Positions 46,553 to 58,346 of a DNA stretch of 64,000 bases are shown one piece after another; the stretch's first letter is position 1; every line of letters begins with the position of its first letter. Origin of the DNA: Kuschelorhynchus macadamiae. Its lineage: Eukaryota; Arthropoda; Insecta; Coleoptera; Curculionidae. The DNA is taken from NCBI GenBank assembly GCA_030620095.1, contig JAUTXW010002103.1, positions 248,001 through 312,000 of the forward strand, given 5' to 3'. A program made the translations under genes and the position numbers. The notes below the pieces were generated by a model. It saw nothing but the letters and a program-made list of their open reading frames with translations, was not told the DNA's origin and did no database searches.

Positions 46553-46698
46553 GTATGTTGTTAAGCTCGTTTCTTACATTTTGCATTTTACGTAGCACAT
46601 TTTTTGAATGAAATATATTCATTATTTATAAACAAGTTTTATATTTTTAAATAACTATGGAACTATTTATTATATTATAATTATTTTTATCAACAAAG

Positions 46699-46820
46699 AA
46701 CAAGCTCCTCCAAGGCCACCATTACCTTATGACGGAGCTCCTATGCGTCCACCTCCCCCAGAAACTGACGACGAAGATGAAGTGTTCAAGACTGCACCCA
46801 ATGCTAGTCAACCCATTATG
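46699..46820 (+). CDS. Vinc: Vinculin exon (proline-rich linker)
   Basis: Acceptor CAACAAAG and donor GTAAGT. Reads EQAPPRPPLPYDGAPMRPPP followed by PETDDEDEVFKTAPNASQPI and M. PPRPPLP and the acidic DDEDEVF stretch are the conserved vinculin linker, where VASP- and SH3-type partners bind in vertebrates. Phase 1 in, phase 0 out. Confidence 0.95.
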
Positions 46821-46889
46821 GTAAGTGTTTTGTTAATAAAAAAATAGCTTTTTCTCATAAAATAATAAGATTTTTACTAGAATTTAATG

Positions 46890-47120
46890 ACTGAAAATAT
46901 TAGCCGATCGATCCCGCTCTTCGTTTTTTGATAATTGTATTTTTCAATATAATCCTCATAATCTTCTGCAAAGACTTTTTTCATTAAAAAAAATCATGTT
47001 CGTTCTCAAAATAGGAATCTACAGCCTCTATCACCATTAGCAAAATCGCCTTAAGTTGCTCTCTTTTTTTAATTCCTTAATAAAAAGATGTCCTAGTGTG
47101 CCAAATCTGGACTATCTATA
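46890..47120 (-). pseudogene. Mariner (DD34D-like) C-terminal remnant
   Basis: The reverse strand reads SPDLAH, a stop, then DIFLLRN followed by KKRAT in one frame (47108-47040). In the next frame it reads LMVIEAVDSYFENEHDFF. This corresponds to SPDLAPCDFFLF-KLK and the C-terminal helix of classical mariner transposases. Stops and shifts are frequent, so it is an old fragment. No inverted repeats were recognised. Confidence 0.5.
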
Positions 47121-47559
47121 GGGTGGGTGGTCTATGTTCGTTTTTTACCTAAGACTCAAACGTACTAGCTCATTTACTTTGAGAAACTGTAGTGCCTTTT
47201 GCATGTATTTAAGGGGAATAATTTCGGTTGCAGATATTTTGTAGATCTTTTTCGGAGAAAAATTGTTACAATTTTATGGACAAAGCGAAATTTAACTTAA
47301 AACAAAAAAAAACAAAACAATGAAAAAACGAAATAATCGAAAAAATCACTTTTTTCGATAGGTCAATTCGAACTAATATAATGTATTATAGTTTGTAATA
47401 TAGTATATTAACAAAAATAATTAATGTTGAAGGATTATCAGATAGTTCATTCCTTATAAAATATTTTCAAATGCTATGCAGCAACATGACACCCAAAAAG
47501 ATTTAAGTAAACAAGTAATTAAACAACATTTTAATGAGACTTATTCATTATAAAAGTCA
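47121..47559. other. Vinc intron, nothing recognised
   Basis: AT-rich, with A-rich runs near 47300. No gene. Confidence 0.4.
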
Positions 47560-48835
47560 TTAACGCAGTAAGGTCTTTCAATGTGTGCAAACAGGGATTG
47601 TTTTTAAATATTCTGGAAGATGATTGTAAAGTCTTATGGCCTTGTAAATAATTGATTTTTTTATTAATTCTGTGGAAGGAATAGGAAGGTATATGTCATG
47701 CCTAGAGTTTCTAGTAGGATATACGTGTTGTAGCCTTTCCGAGAATGCGTTTATATGTTTTCTTAGCAAACAGATGGTTTCTAAAATAAATAACGCAGGA
47801 AGTGTTAATATTTTATGTTTTTTGAAATAGTATTGGCAGTGCGCTTTATTATTTAGACCAAACAAATAGCGGATTGGTCTCTTTTGAAGCCTGAGAATAC
47901 AGAAATTGCTCGCTCGGTGGTAGAGCAGCTCCAAAAGGGAAGGCCATAGCGGAGATATGATTCGAATAGAGAGAAATAAGTAAGTCTGGCAGAAGACGCG
48001 TAAAATTCCTTTGGAACTGATCGAATGACAAAGCAGGCGGTAGAAAGTTTTTTAGTTAAGGGCTCAATATGCTTAGACCATTTTGGGTTGTTATTTATAT
48101 TCAAACCCAAGAATTTTACCAACTCAACGTATTTGATATTGCTCTTAATTAGCTGAAATGGTTATAAAGTCCCCTTATTAGATAAGGCCACCGTTTTATC
48201 CTCATTGAACCAAAGAGAATGGAATCGGACCAAGCTTTAATCATAACAAGGTCGTTGGAAATATTAGAATGTAAAGACGTTGTATCAAAATTACTCCATG
48301 TTATGCTTGTGTCGTCAGTAAAGAGAGAGATTTTTCTATTTATTTTTAGGTTGGTGATATCATTAATGTATAACAAAAAAAGAATAGGTCCCAATACAGA
48401 ACCAAGGTTCGAGAGTGACTCCACTTGTAATCAATTTATAATCAGAATCAGAACCATTTGCCCTTACAATTTGTTGCCTATTCCCGAGATGAGATTTAAA
48501 CCAACTTAAAGAAATACCACGGATTCCATCAAAATTCAGCTTGCTTATCAAAATTTCATGACTAACACAGTCAAAGGCTTTTGCATAGTCCCAAAAAATC
48601 GAGGCGGTGGGGTGGTTGTTATTGAGGGATAAGTAGACGTCGTTAAGCAACCAAAACATGGCGTCACTGGTGCACTTGTTGAGTAAAAATCCAAACTGAT
48701 TCGGGGATATTATCTGATGTTTAAGGAGAAATGGCATAACACTATTCTTCAGTAACCTTTCAATGATTTTTGATAGCACGGGTAGTAGAGCAATTCCAGG
48801 ATCCAGTGTACTAACACTAATTTAGTCTCTCGATA
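47560..48835 (-). mobile_element. Jockey-type LINE, 5'-truncated, antisense
   Basis: Starting at 48835 and reading leftwards on the reverse strand: RT fingers (LSKIIERLLKNSVMPFLLKH, IISPNQFGFL), WDYAKAFDCVSHEILISKL (palm), the GSVLGPILFLLYINDI motif, SLFTDDTSI (catalytic F-x-DD), FLGLNINNNPKWSKHI, FESYLRYGLPFWSC and RLQKRPIRYLFGL. The C-terminal segment is PTRNSRHDIYLP with LYNHLPEYLK (ending near 47580). Order and motifs match a Jockey/CR1-like ORF2. It is broken by several frameshifts. The 5' part (endonuclease) is absent. Confidence 0.85.
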
Positions 48836-49655
48836 CCAATTATGTACTTAAGTCTTATCGCTTATTTTAAAGTAACAAAATCGCCTGTCTCCACTTTCGA
48901 GAAGTCTATAATTTCACTGAAACGGTCTTCCAATTCTTTGATCGTCCCCAATAGATTTCCCCTCCTCCCCAATAATGTTGAACAATATTTCATTGTAAAA
49001 TATCATGGAATATCGTAAACAATATGCATTCGTTCGTGACTATTTTATTATGGAACATTATTTCTTAAATCTATTGAATGAATAAAAACTGTATATTTTT
49101 TTAAATCGAGATACCTTTTGGGGTTATGTCAATTTAGTGTTCAAGGGGAATAACTCTTATTGAAGATTTTCTAAGGACTTTTTGGAGGCAGAGCACTCTT
49201 ATGGATCCAGTGTACCAACAATAATTTTGTCTCTCAATCCCAATTATGTTTTTAAGTCTAATTGCCTGTTATACGGTCGGTTGCAGAATGCTCAATTAAA
49301 GTTTAGAATGTTTAACGAAATGTCAAATTTGACAGCGACTTTCCAGATTTCTGCAAGCAACTTGTCAAATCCGAAAGCTCGGTTAAATATTCTAAACAGC
49401 AATTATGTTTTGGGGGTTAAAGTAGCAAAAAAGAATCGCCTGTCTGACCTGAAAAGGTCTTCCAATTGTTTGATCGTTTACAATATATTTAACACCCCTC
49501 CCAAAGAGTGTTAACCAATATTTCGTTGTAAAATATATTCTGAAAAATTATTTTTTAAATTTATTGAGTGAATAGAAAGTGTATATTTTTTCCATAATCC
49601 AAATACCTTTTGATGGGTTTATGTCAATTTAGTGTTGGTTCTAGAAAGAGCAACT
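48836..49655. repeat. Head-to-tail duplication of about 0.4 kb
   Basis: A block beginning GGATCCAGTGTAC and containing TTTAGTCTCTC or TTTGTCTCTC, CCAATTATGT and TTTTTAAGTCT occurs at about 48800 and again at about 49193. Both end with a segment containing ATACCTTTTGGGG/ATGGGTTATGTCAATTTAGTGTT (49110 and 49603). The copies differ by indels and point changes. No coding function is visible. Confidence 0.65.
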
Positions 49656-49939
49656 TATGAATATATTTTAGTGTTTTATTTTGTAATTTTTGTAAATGTT
49701 TCAAAGCAGTTAAATAAGCTGAACCTCGATTTGATATTAAATACTGTATCATTCTAAAATTTTGCATGATATATATCAGTTAACATTTTTGGGGGGTAAT
49801 ATCCTTAATGCATCTAGTTTTTTTCGGAAAATTTTGGACAAAACGACCTTCTAAGTAATTTGCTTAACAAATAGCATGAGCGTTAGGGGTTTTAAAAATC
49901 CGAATCGAGAATTTAGCCACTTGCGCGAATACTATTTGT
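49656..49939. other. Vinc intron up to the second hAT
   Basis: AT-rich. It ends with CTATTTGT (49932-49939), the left target duplication of the hAT that follows. Confidence 0.5.
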
Positions 49940-50224
49940 TAGTGGTCGCTCGTGGGTAAAAAATAGGGGAAGTGTTAATTAGAGAAAAGTGGGACAGGCA
50001 AGGTCTAAAATGGGCACCCCACGCAAAACATTTTTGGCAAATATCCACTGCCACATAATAATAACATAATATACACAGCCACTTAATTTTAGAAAACCAA
50101 GAATATTGTAGGATTTACCAGAATTTTTAATGTCTTTTTTAGCACTAATTGTCAGCACATTTGTTTGTTGACCCGTAATTAAATGATCCTTTTTGTCATC
50201 TTCTATCCAACGGAAAAATGAAAT

Positions 50225-51374
50225 TTCTCATCATCATCATCATCAATGGCTTTACAACTTTTCGTGGGTCTTGGCCGCATTTACTATTGCCCTCCATTCC
50301 TGTCGATCCTGTGCCACTATTTCCCATTGTCCTACGCCTATCCTTTCTAGGTCTTCTCTGACAGCATCTTTCCGTCTTTTTCTTTTACACTAACAAATTG
50401 TCTATTTCCTTTTTGTTTAATGGCCATGTCTCACTTCCATAGGTGGTTACTGGTCATTATTGTTCTATATAACGTGACTTTTATTCTTCTACTAAGGAGC
50501 TTCAACCTAATGAGATGCTGAATTGAGAAGGATGCTCTATTTCCCGCAAGTATTCTTGCCGCAACAACTTTTTCTACCTTGTTGTCATTTGTGATGATTG
50601 TTCCTAGATATTTGAATTCTTTGACAACCTTGAAGTTGTGGTCGTTGATCGGGGCATTATGCCTTATTCTCTGCCGAACATTTTTTTAAACAACCATATA
50701 TTTTGTTTTGTTCACGTTTATTTGTAGACCCATAGTTTGTGCTGAGTTTTCAAATTGTGAGAATATATCTTTTACTTCAATTGTTGACTGAGCTATGGTA
50801 TCGACGTCATTAGCAAAGGCAAGTATCATTTTTGGTCCCGGTGCGGATATGTCTGATCTTAGGTTTGGATGTACTCTTCTCATTGCATACTCCAAGGCGA
50901 TGTTAAATAATAAAGGTGTCCCTGTCTTAGTCCTGAGTTTATGCCAATGGCTTTTGATGTTTTTCCGCCTACCCTGACTCTTGCGTAAGAGCCGTTTATG
51001 CATGTTTTTGTTATTGCGACGAGTTTTTTGGGAATACCCAATTCAATCATCGCTGCCCAAAGCGCTGCGTGATCAATTGAGTCGTAGGCTTGTTTAAAAT
51101 CAATAAAAATCTGGTGTACGTCTCGATTATACTCCCAATGTTTTTCAAGTAGTTGACGGATTGTAAATATTTGGTCTATAGTAGACCTACCTGGCCTAAA
51201 ACCACATTGGTAATCGCCGATTAACTCTTCTACATATGGTAGCAGTTTCCTCAACAGCACATTGGCCAGTATCTTATATACAGTTTTAATCAAAGAAATT
51301 CCCCTATAGTTCTTGGATTCGCTGGAAAAATGGAATTTGTAACAAACTATAAACAATGTCACTAACGGGCCCAA
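50225..51374 (-). mobile_element. RTE-type LINE fragment, antisense
   Basis: The reverse strand reads SKNYRGISLIKTVYKILANV (51320), GDYQCGFRPGRSTIDQIF (51220), IFIDFKQAYDSIDHAALW (51110), ARVRVGGKTS and GLRQG (50970). After a frameshift it reads LLFNIALEYAMRRVHPN (50910), then ILAFANDVDTIAQSTIEV (50825), MGLQINVNKTKYMVV (50730) and LSKNSNI. This is the RTE/Craft-like RT series. The catalytic box is AND instead of ADD. It ends in a GAT-type tail (CATCATCATCATCATC on the + strand at 50229-50245), as RTE elements often do. The 5' part is missing. Confidence 0.8.
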
Positions 51375-51465
51375 ACGAATTCATTTTCAACCACACACAC
51401 GCGCGCCATTCCTCCAAACAATAAAATAAAAGACGGCCAATAAAATACGTATTGTAGTTTACGTA

Positions 51466-53596
51466 CAGGGTGTTCCAGCGAGGACTGAACAGGGACCTAT
51501 TTTCGACCTTCCTTGTATTTTGGAAAAATTCAAAATAGCCAATCGATGTATTTTTTCTTGTAGAATCCAAAAATGTCATCGAAAAAATATTTGAACCAGA
51601 AACAAAAGAGTTACGCTATGCATCAGGTGTTTTTTAAATGGAATGTATCGTTTTTTATACGATTTTTGGAAAGAGTGATTTTTTTTATGTCCGTTCTGAA
51701 TAAAAGATTTGATTTTGCGATAGCTGTTTATATTACATTTTAATGTTTTACAAACTAAAATTTTAGCTTCACCTGTTTAAAATATACGATAGGTTGGTAT
51801 AGGTGATCAAGGTAAAATGACGTTTGAATGCTTTGTCAATAAAAATTGACATTATTTTAATTATTGTCGAAGTCTTCACCTAAAAAATATATATTTGACT
51901 CTGATCGAAATGAAATACTCTTTGGACGAGAGACTACAGATTGTTATGCTATTTTACAAGTGCCAAGAAAATGCAAGAGAAGCAAGAAGAAGATTATTGC
52001 AAATTTTCATAGAAATATATCCATCAATACAATTCTAAGGATAAAAAACCTATTTGAGGAAAATAAAACTTTACATGATAGAAAAAGAAATTCAATAAAA
52101 AATAATTATTAAATAATAAAATAAAACTACTAATAACATAAGTTTTCAATGTGACCGCCGTTTTTCTCGAAACAACATCGATAACCCCTTTGTAGCCTTT
52201 CTAAACTTGCTCTTACAATATGATTTTCCTGGTTAAGGCGGTTTATTTCATCGACAATTTTTCCCATGATCTCTTGAATATTTTCGTTTCGTTGTCTGTT
52301 GGGCGGCCAAGCATATGTTCCATTTCGCCCTATCCATTCGTTATGGCGCCGATTTAAAAATTGAACCACATCATGCACGGCATGAGGAGGCGCCCCATCA
52401 TGTTGCCAAATTAAATTCTGATATTCTGCCAATGGTAAGTCTTCCAAAAAATTTTCAATTTCGTTTTCTAAAAACTCATAATATCTGTGCCCATTTAAAG
52501 TCCCGTTAAAAAATATTGGTCCCAAAATTTTATTGTTTTTTATCCCACACCAAACATGAATAGAATTCCTCCCTTGAAATTTAATAGTCTGGAACTTTTT
52601 TGGATTTTCAACGGCCCAGTGGTGACTATTATGTCTGTTGAATACTCCCGATGTTGTGAAAGTAGCTTCGTCGGTCCACACAATATTTTTGAATAAATCA
52701 GGGTCTTCGTTTTCTTGCCGAATTACCATTTGAGAAACAAATTGGAAGCGAAGTTCTTTTTGTGCCGGTGTTAGGTGCTGAAGTGGAAGGATACGAGAAG
52801 GCCTAAATTTATGAATTTTCAGAGTCCTGTGAACAGTCCCTCGGGTAACTCTTCTGCGCCTTACACCGCCACCGTACTGAACTTCCCGAACTGCATCCGA
52901 AATAGATTTGGTTGGATTAACTTGAAAATAATTTATAATGGCCTGGTCTCGATTTCTTCTTCTTTGTATATTTCTTTTTCTATCATGTAAAGTTTTATTT
53001 TCCTCAAATAGGTTTTTTATCCTTAGAATTGTATTGATGGATATATTTCTATGAAAATTTGCAATAAATCTTCTTCTTGCTTCTCTTGCATTTTCTTGGC
53101 ACTTGTAAAATAGCATAACAATCTGTAGTTTCTCGTCCAAAGAGTATTTCATTTCGATCAGAGTCAAATATATATTTTTTAGGTGAAGACTTCGACAATA
53201 ATTAAAATAATGTCAATTTTTATTGACAAAGCATTCAAACGTCATTTTACCTTGATCACCTATACCAACCTATCGTATATTTTAAACAGGTGAAGCTAAA
53301 ATTTTAGTTTGTAAAACATTAAAATGTAATATAAACAGCTATCGCAAAATCAAATCTTTTAATCAGAACGGACATAAAAAAAATCACTCTTTCCAAAAAT
53401 CGTATAAAAAACGATACTTTCCATTTAAAAAACACCTGATGCATAGCTTAACTCTTTTGTTTCTGGTTCAAATATTTTTTCGATGATATTTTTGGATTCT
53501 ACAAGAAAAAATACATCGATTGGCTATTTTGAATTTTTCCAAAATACAAGGAAGATCGAAAATAGGTCCCTGTTCAGTCCTCGCTGGAACACCCTG
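51466..53596 (-). mobile_element. Long-TIR mariner-like element, copy 2 (2131 bp)
   Basis: Same family as 14188-16383. Ends are CAGGGTGTTCC with TA on both sides (51464-51465, 53597-53598). The inverted repeats are about 0.6 kb (51466-52110 and 52980-53596), and again both arms contain the start of the transposase frame. The left arm carries a frameshifted duplicate up to the HDRKRN segment. Orientation is opposite to copy 1. Confidence 0.88.
52130..53152 (-). pseudogene. Mariner/Tc1-superfamily transposase, copy 2: open frame but catalytic motif deleted
   Basis: Uninterrupted frame of 340 codons from the ATG at 53152 (MKYSLDEKLQIVMLFYKCQE) to the stop at 52130-52132. It has the HTH region, WTDEATFTTSG (first Asp) and QHDGAPPH (second Asp). 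Compared with copy 1, exactly 20 residues are missing between WPPN and RQRNEN (junction near 52298). The missing block is the SPD..LD..LWG segment that contains the third catalytic Asp. The protein could be expressed and might still bind DNA, but it should not cut. Copy 1 has this segment but carries stops. Confidence 0.88.
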
Positions 53597-54008
53597 TACA
53601 ATACGAACGGAAGCGTTAAACTGCGACTCTTCCTTAGAGGCGCGGTCTTCGTACGTGCGATACTCTCGTTGCCATAGCAATGCATTATTTTCAGGCAATC
53701 TTTTCGTTTCTCGAACTGGAAGATTTTTACGGAGCTCGCACGTGGCTCTTCCGTTGGTGGAGCGACACAAGCGAGTTTGCTGCCGGTGCGGTGCGCAAAC
53801 GTATCATTTCGTTTTGCGGCAATACTACGAATGCATTAAATCTAACGTTGCAATTATTGATAATTTTTAATGAAATGAATTAGATTTAATATTGAAAACT
53901 AGTATATCGTATTAATTTTTAAAGTGTGTTAAAAAATTATTTGCTAGGTTTTTTTTGGGGAAGAGGAACTTCCCCTACTTCCCCCGAATAGCCGCCACTG
54001 CTATTTGT

Positions 54009-54566
54009 TAAACAAATTTCTTAGAAACGAGTATTCCAATTGTTCCATAAGAAAAATTAGATACACGAGGGTTATTTGGTAAGATTATTTCCTAATAAAT
54101 AATATTTAATATATCAATATTGTTATTTAAAACAACAGTAAGAACAACAACTATTAAACTAAAAAAATATAATGAATGATATTTTTCCGATTTTTTTACC
54201 GGAAAAATTGATTTTGTCAGGCAAATTTTCCACTTGAAAATTAAATGACATAAGAATTCTTGTCAATGATTGGTTAAAATTAATAAGAAGGAAATAATCT
54301 ATTCCCAAAATCACTCATCCTCAAAGCATTTTTGGTAATTTATGGTTTCGTCATTTATTGAAAGTGACCCTGTATCTTTAAATTACGTGTAAGAAGATTT
54401 TTTCAAATTTAGGTTAAATTTGGATGATTTAAAGTTTGCCGAGACCGCTTCATTTGCTCCATTATTATCCGTGTTTTCCGATTATGGAAACTTTGCCTTA
54501 TCTTTTAATTTGCGCGTTGAATATTTAAAACTATTAATTTTATTATTTAATTATCTCTTTTTTTAG
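54009..54566. other. Vinc intron, nothing recognised
   Basis: AT-rich intron after the hAT. A lone CCCTGTA near 54370 may be the end of a lost mariner-type MITE. Confidence 0.4.
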
Positions 54567-54696
54567 GTCGCTGCTCACAATTTACATAGGGAAGTGCGTC
54601 AGTGGTCAGCCAAAGATAACGAACTGATTGCGGCAGCCCAGAGAATGGCCAAGCTGATGGCAAGCCTTTCTGAGCTTGTTCATAACGACGACAAAG
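54567..54696 (+). CDS. Vinc: Vinculin exon (start of tail domain)
   Basis: Acceptor TTTTTTAG and donor GTAACA. Reads VAAHNLHREVRQWSAKDNEL followed by IAAAQRMAKLMASLSELVHN. The A-xLH-E-R-WS-K-N--I-AA-RMA-LMA pattern is helix 1 of the vinculin tail, the F-actin and PIP2 binding region. Phase 0 in, phase 1 out. Confidence 0.97.
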
Positions 54697-55204
54697 GTAA
54701 CAGTTTTATTCATCTTTCTTAGAACACTACAGTTAATCAAAACCCGGAAATATTGAGATTTTTTTTTGTAATTGCCATCGAAGAGAGAATTTTATTATAT
54801 TTATAATAGCTCTCCACCATTTAAAACAAAAATGCAATGGTTCTCTAGTAAATCGTGGTCTGCTAGTCAAGTTACAATATATTTGCCAAAATAGAACAAA
54901 AAAATTGCATTTTCAATAGGTAATTGACTCCTTTTAATCGTTGAATTTTCTTTATCAAATAAAAAAAAAAGATTTAAAACGAGCATGCATGATGAACAAG
55001 GGAAACCTATAGCCTGTTTGAAATTCATTAATGCAGCTTTAAAATTAGTAGGTTTAGAATAATGTTGATTATTATCTGAATTGAAAAAACCACGAGGTTG
55101 AAAATCGGGAATTATGGGACGTATTGGAAAATTAGACTTGTATGCGAGTAAAGATGTTCTAAAAAAAAGTTTTAAAAACTTACCTATTTGTAATTTAATT
55201 CGAT
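54697..55204. other. Vinc intron, nothing recognised
   Basis: AT-rich. It probably includes the 3' flank of the hAT remnant that follows, but no end was found. Confidence 0.4.
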
Positions 55205-57134
55205 TCTTCGATCATTTTTTTCAAATTCGTCAGTGACGTCATCATAAAAACGTCGATGCTCCGACATATTTTGGAGAAGTTTATTTTCAATGGACAACAG
55301 CGATGTATGCGAAAGTCTCTCCTGCCTTGAATTTCCCGAAATTTTTTATACGTTTAAGTGTTGAATTTCTAATAATACTAATTCACACAATTTCGACACT
55401 TCGGTGTAGGCATCTTCCAGCTCCTTGTCTTTTAAAAATTGCATTAGTTCCTTAGCGTTATTTTTTGCGCTAATGTCATCAGTTTCGTAAATCACTTTTA
55501 GTTCAGATCGCAGTAACACTCGGTCGAAGAACTGGCCATAATGAAGAAGAAGAGATTTAAACGCATCTTCTGGAAAAGTTTTTCCTTTAAATTAAATCTA
55601 TAGTTTATTTGTTGCTGAATTTGATCGATTATTTCATAAAAGAGGCGTCTGTATGATGTTTAAACATCTCCGACCTTGTCTGTTCGAAGGCGCTTGGCTT
55701 GTGGCTCTACATTTAACGTCATCGTTTTCTCCCAAAATAGGTCAAAGTCATCTCTTTTTTGGCTTAACATGGACTTAAAATCATCCACTTTTTTTTAGGC
55801 AAAAAGCAATATAATTTGTTTTAGTTTGTAATATATTAAAAATATAGTCCGAGAATGGAAATATTTCTGAAAATATGTTCAACAAATAATTAAAATTAAA
55901 ATCTCGTTTCGAACAGTCCAAAAACCCCCTCAAACTATTTATTGCTTCTGAGTCCCACGTTTCATTATTTTCTATTATATTCTCAAATAGTTCAATCAGT
56001 GATTCACGATTTTCAGATACTGTTAACACAAATCTTCCATTATAGTTCTACCTAGTAGGAGCTACTTTGGGCAATCGTTTGTGGACAATGGAGTCCAAAG
56101 CTTGAGTACGTTTTGTTGACTTGGAAAAAAATGCAGCCATGCCACTTAAAGTAACGAACATAATGTATACACTTAATGTACTTTAATGTGATTGATGGAC
56201 TGGGATAAAACTAAATTTAATTTATGAGCAAAACAATGGACAAACACAGCACTTGGGAAAGATTCTCGAACTTTAGCTTGCAGACCCCCTAATTGTCCTG
56301 CTATCACTACAGCTCCATCATAGCTTTGAGTAACTAATTTTTTCTCTCCATTAATTTCTTTAGTAACGTTATAAACTACGGTATATAATGCATTTGCTGT
56401 ACGATTTTCGGACTTATTCTTAAAACCTAAAAATCGCTCTTGAATACTTCCATCTGTTTTAACGTAGCGTATTACTATAGATAATTGGCTAAAATTAGTG
56501 ATATCAATTGTTTCGTCTAGAACAATAGCAATGAACCGCGCCTCGTCAATCTCCTGCTTAATTCTTTTTTAGAATAATGGTTGCAACAGCGGAAATTAAA
56601 TCATTCTGGATTCGATTCGACATTCCGCGAAAAACGCTAGACTGCTCTAAATGATTTTTTAAACAGTCATCATATTTAGCCATTAAACTAATAAAAATTT
56701 CCTCTATTTCAAAAAACCCTTGTTTCGTCATGACCTCTAAATCCCAATTCGTGCTGTCTGAGAAAACAAACATCGATAAGTCTTCTTAATATTTGCCTAT
56801 ATTTTTATCGACTAGTTCATTGTGTTGGCGGTGACTAATTTCGAACTGTTTATTAAGGTTATTCGATTCTGGTTTTGCCAAAGATTTTTTCTTTTATGAC
56901 GGCCTGCAAATGCGCTTTGGACATAATGTGTCTTTTTACAGCTTTATGGAAATTGTTTAAATCGGAAAAACCAGTTTCATTCCAGAGACCTTTTTCATTT
57001 TCAGAAAGTAAACATGGCCAACAAAATAATTTACTTATATTTTCACACCCTGTTAGCCATTTAAATTGTTCGTATTGTTTTTCCAGATAAAAATATCTAA
57101 TACAGTTTTTCATTTTTGTGGTTAAATTTTTCAT
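55205..57134 (-). pseudogene. hAT transposase remnant of the ZMYM1-like type
   Basis: The reverse strand begins MKNLTTKMKNCIRYFYLEKQ. It has a TTF-type zinc finger (LFCWPCLLSENEKGLWNETG, then FSDLNNFHKAVKRHIMSKAH at 57020-56900). Next comes VMTKQGFFEIEEIF (56720). In shifted frames follow YDGAVVIAGQLGGLQAKVRE and SAVFVHCFAHKLNLVLSQSI (about 56320-56190), the hallmark of the hAT subgroup related to ZMYM1, then SMTFKWRALK-like decay. The end, SLTNLKKMIEESN (55240-55205), precedes where the dimerisation motif should be. Stops and shifts are frequent. No target duplication was found. Confidence 0.78.
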
Positions 57135-58346
57135 AGTTTAATGTTGAAAATCCCTTTATTATTAAGACACACACCACACATTCACACACACTCTTCTTAC
57201 TAAATTCTCCAACATTTTCAACGTTATTACCGACAGCCGAAGTTGACGGTATTTGCATAACCAAGTCCGTATTATTGTCTTCCATATCGCACCATGCTCG
57301 ACGCGCATGGTATGTATCACACGGATAGCCATTCAAACAAAGAACCTACTCCAACGATAGCCCCCACTTAAAGCACGCGACTGAAATGCAAAAATTGCAA
57401 ACAGCCGGTGGAAAGTTCAATAACCTCTGGCTCGATTCACAGGAAATCAAGCATACAGGACTTGGCTGCAGAGAAGCTAGCGGCCCGCGTAGATTCTATT
57501 CGATTTCTATTATGGCTCGGTCGGAGTCAAGGCCGCATTTATTATGGGCTTGATAATTAAGATAATATTTTAGCATTTTTAATATAAACTAAATTAATGG
57601 TTTCCTATTTCCGACAGCTTGTAACATTTCTATTTTTTGATATTTAATAAGAATAATAACTTTCCCCCACTCTCATATTATTTATCTTCGAAATACTGTT
57701 AAAAAGTTGTCTATGATAAACTTAGTTTTTTTATTATTTGGGTTTAAAAAAACACCTTAAATTAGCAACAATTTTAAGCCGACCGATGCTCTTAATGTAA
57801 ATGCCCAAGAAAACTAAATTAAACAAAAAACGGCTCTTGTAAACAATTTTACGCACGGAATTTGACAAATTTAAAATATACATTTGAAAGATTACCTTTT
57901 TTTAATACTTCCTATACACAAAAATTTATGGATGAACCACTTTTTCAAATTAAATCCAAAAAAACTAAGGTTTCGGAAGGTTGCACTGAACTTGTTTTTG
58001 GGGTATCGCTAAAAACATATTTTTCACAAACTTAATTTATGAACTACGTAAAAGATTGATTATATTATAATGCTCTATAACACAAAAATGATTATTTGTA
58101 ACTAAAAGTTAGAAGTAATTATTATATTAGACATTATTAAACGTTTTTCAACATAATTACAACAGCTAAATAAAGAGAGAGCGGGAGTGTCGCCTGTTGG
58201 ATGGAAATCCAGTGTGCTAGGGATGCTACGTTGCTAAGTTTATTTTATATATGATCTATATAAATTATATAAAAAAAACAAAATGCATGTGTGGGTTGTG
58301 GATCGGTACCAGCAGGAGCACGAAGGCACTAGGTGGATTGCTACCA
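57135..58346. other. Vinc intron, nothing recognised apart from a GC-richer patch
   Basis: Bases 57360-57540 are less AT-rich (GCGGCCCGCGTAG) and may be the 5' flank of the hAT remnant. The rest is plain AT-rich intron. Confidence 0.4.

Larger units (their letters stand above)
49940..54000. mobile_element. Second hAT-type element, exact 8-bp duplication, carrying two nested TEs
   Basis: The left end is TAGTGGTCGCTCGTGGG and the right end, read on the reverse strand, is CAGTGGCGGCTATTCGGGG. Both continue into AGGGGAAG. CTATTTGT lies directly outside each end (49932-49939 and 54001-54008). The size, the CAGTGG start and the 8-bp duplication fit hAT. Its own sequence is limited to about 49940-50220, 51375-51465 and 53597-54000 (the last with a GC-rich stretch), and I could not read a hAT transposase in it. 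It holds an RTE LINE and the second long-TIR mariner. Confidence 0.78.
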
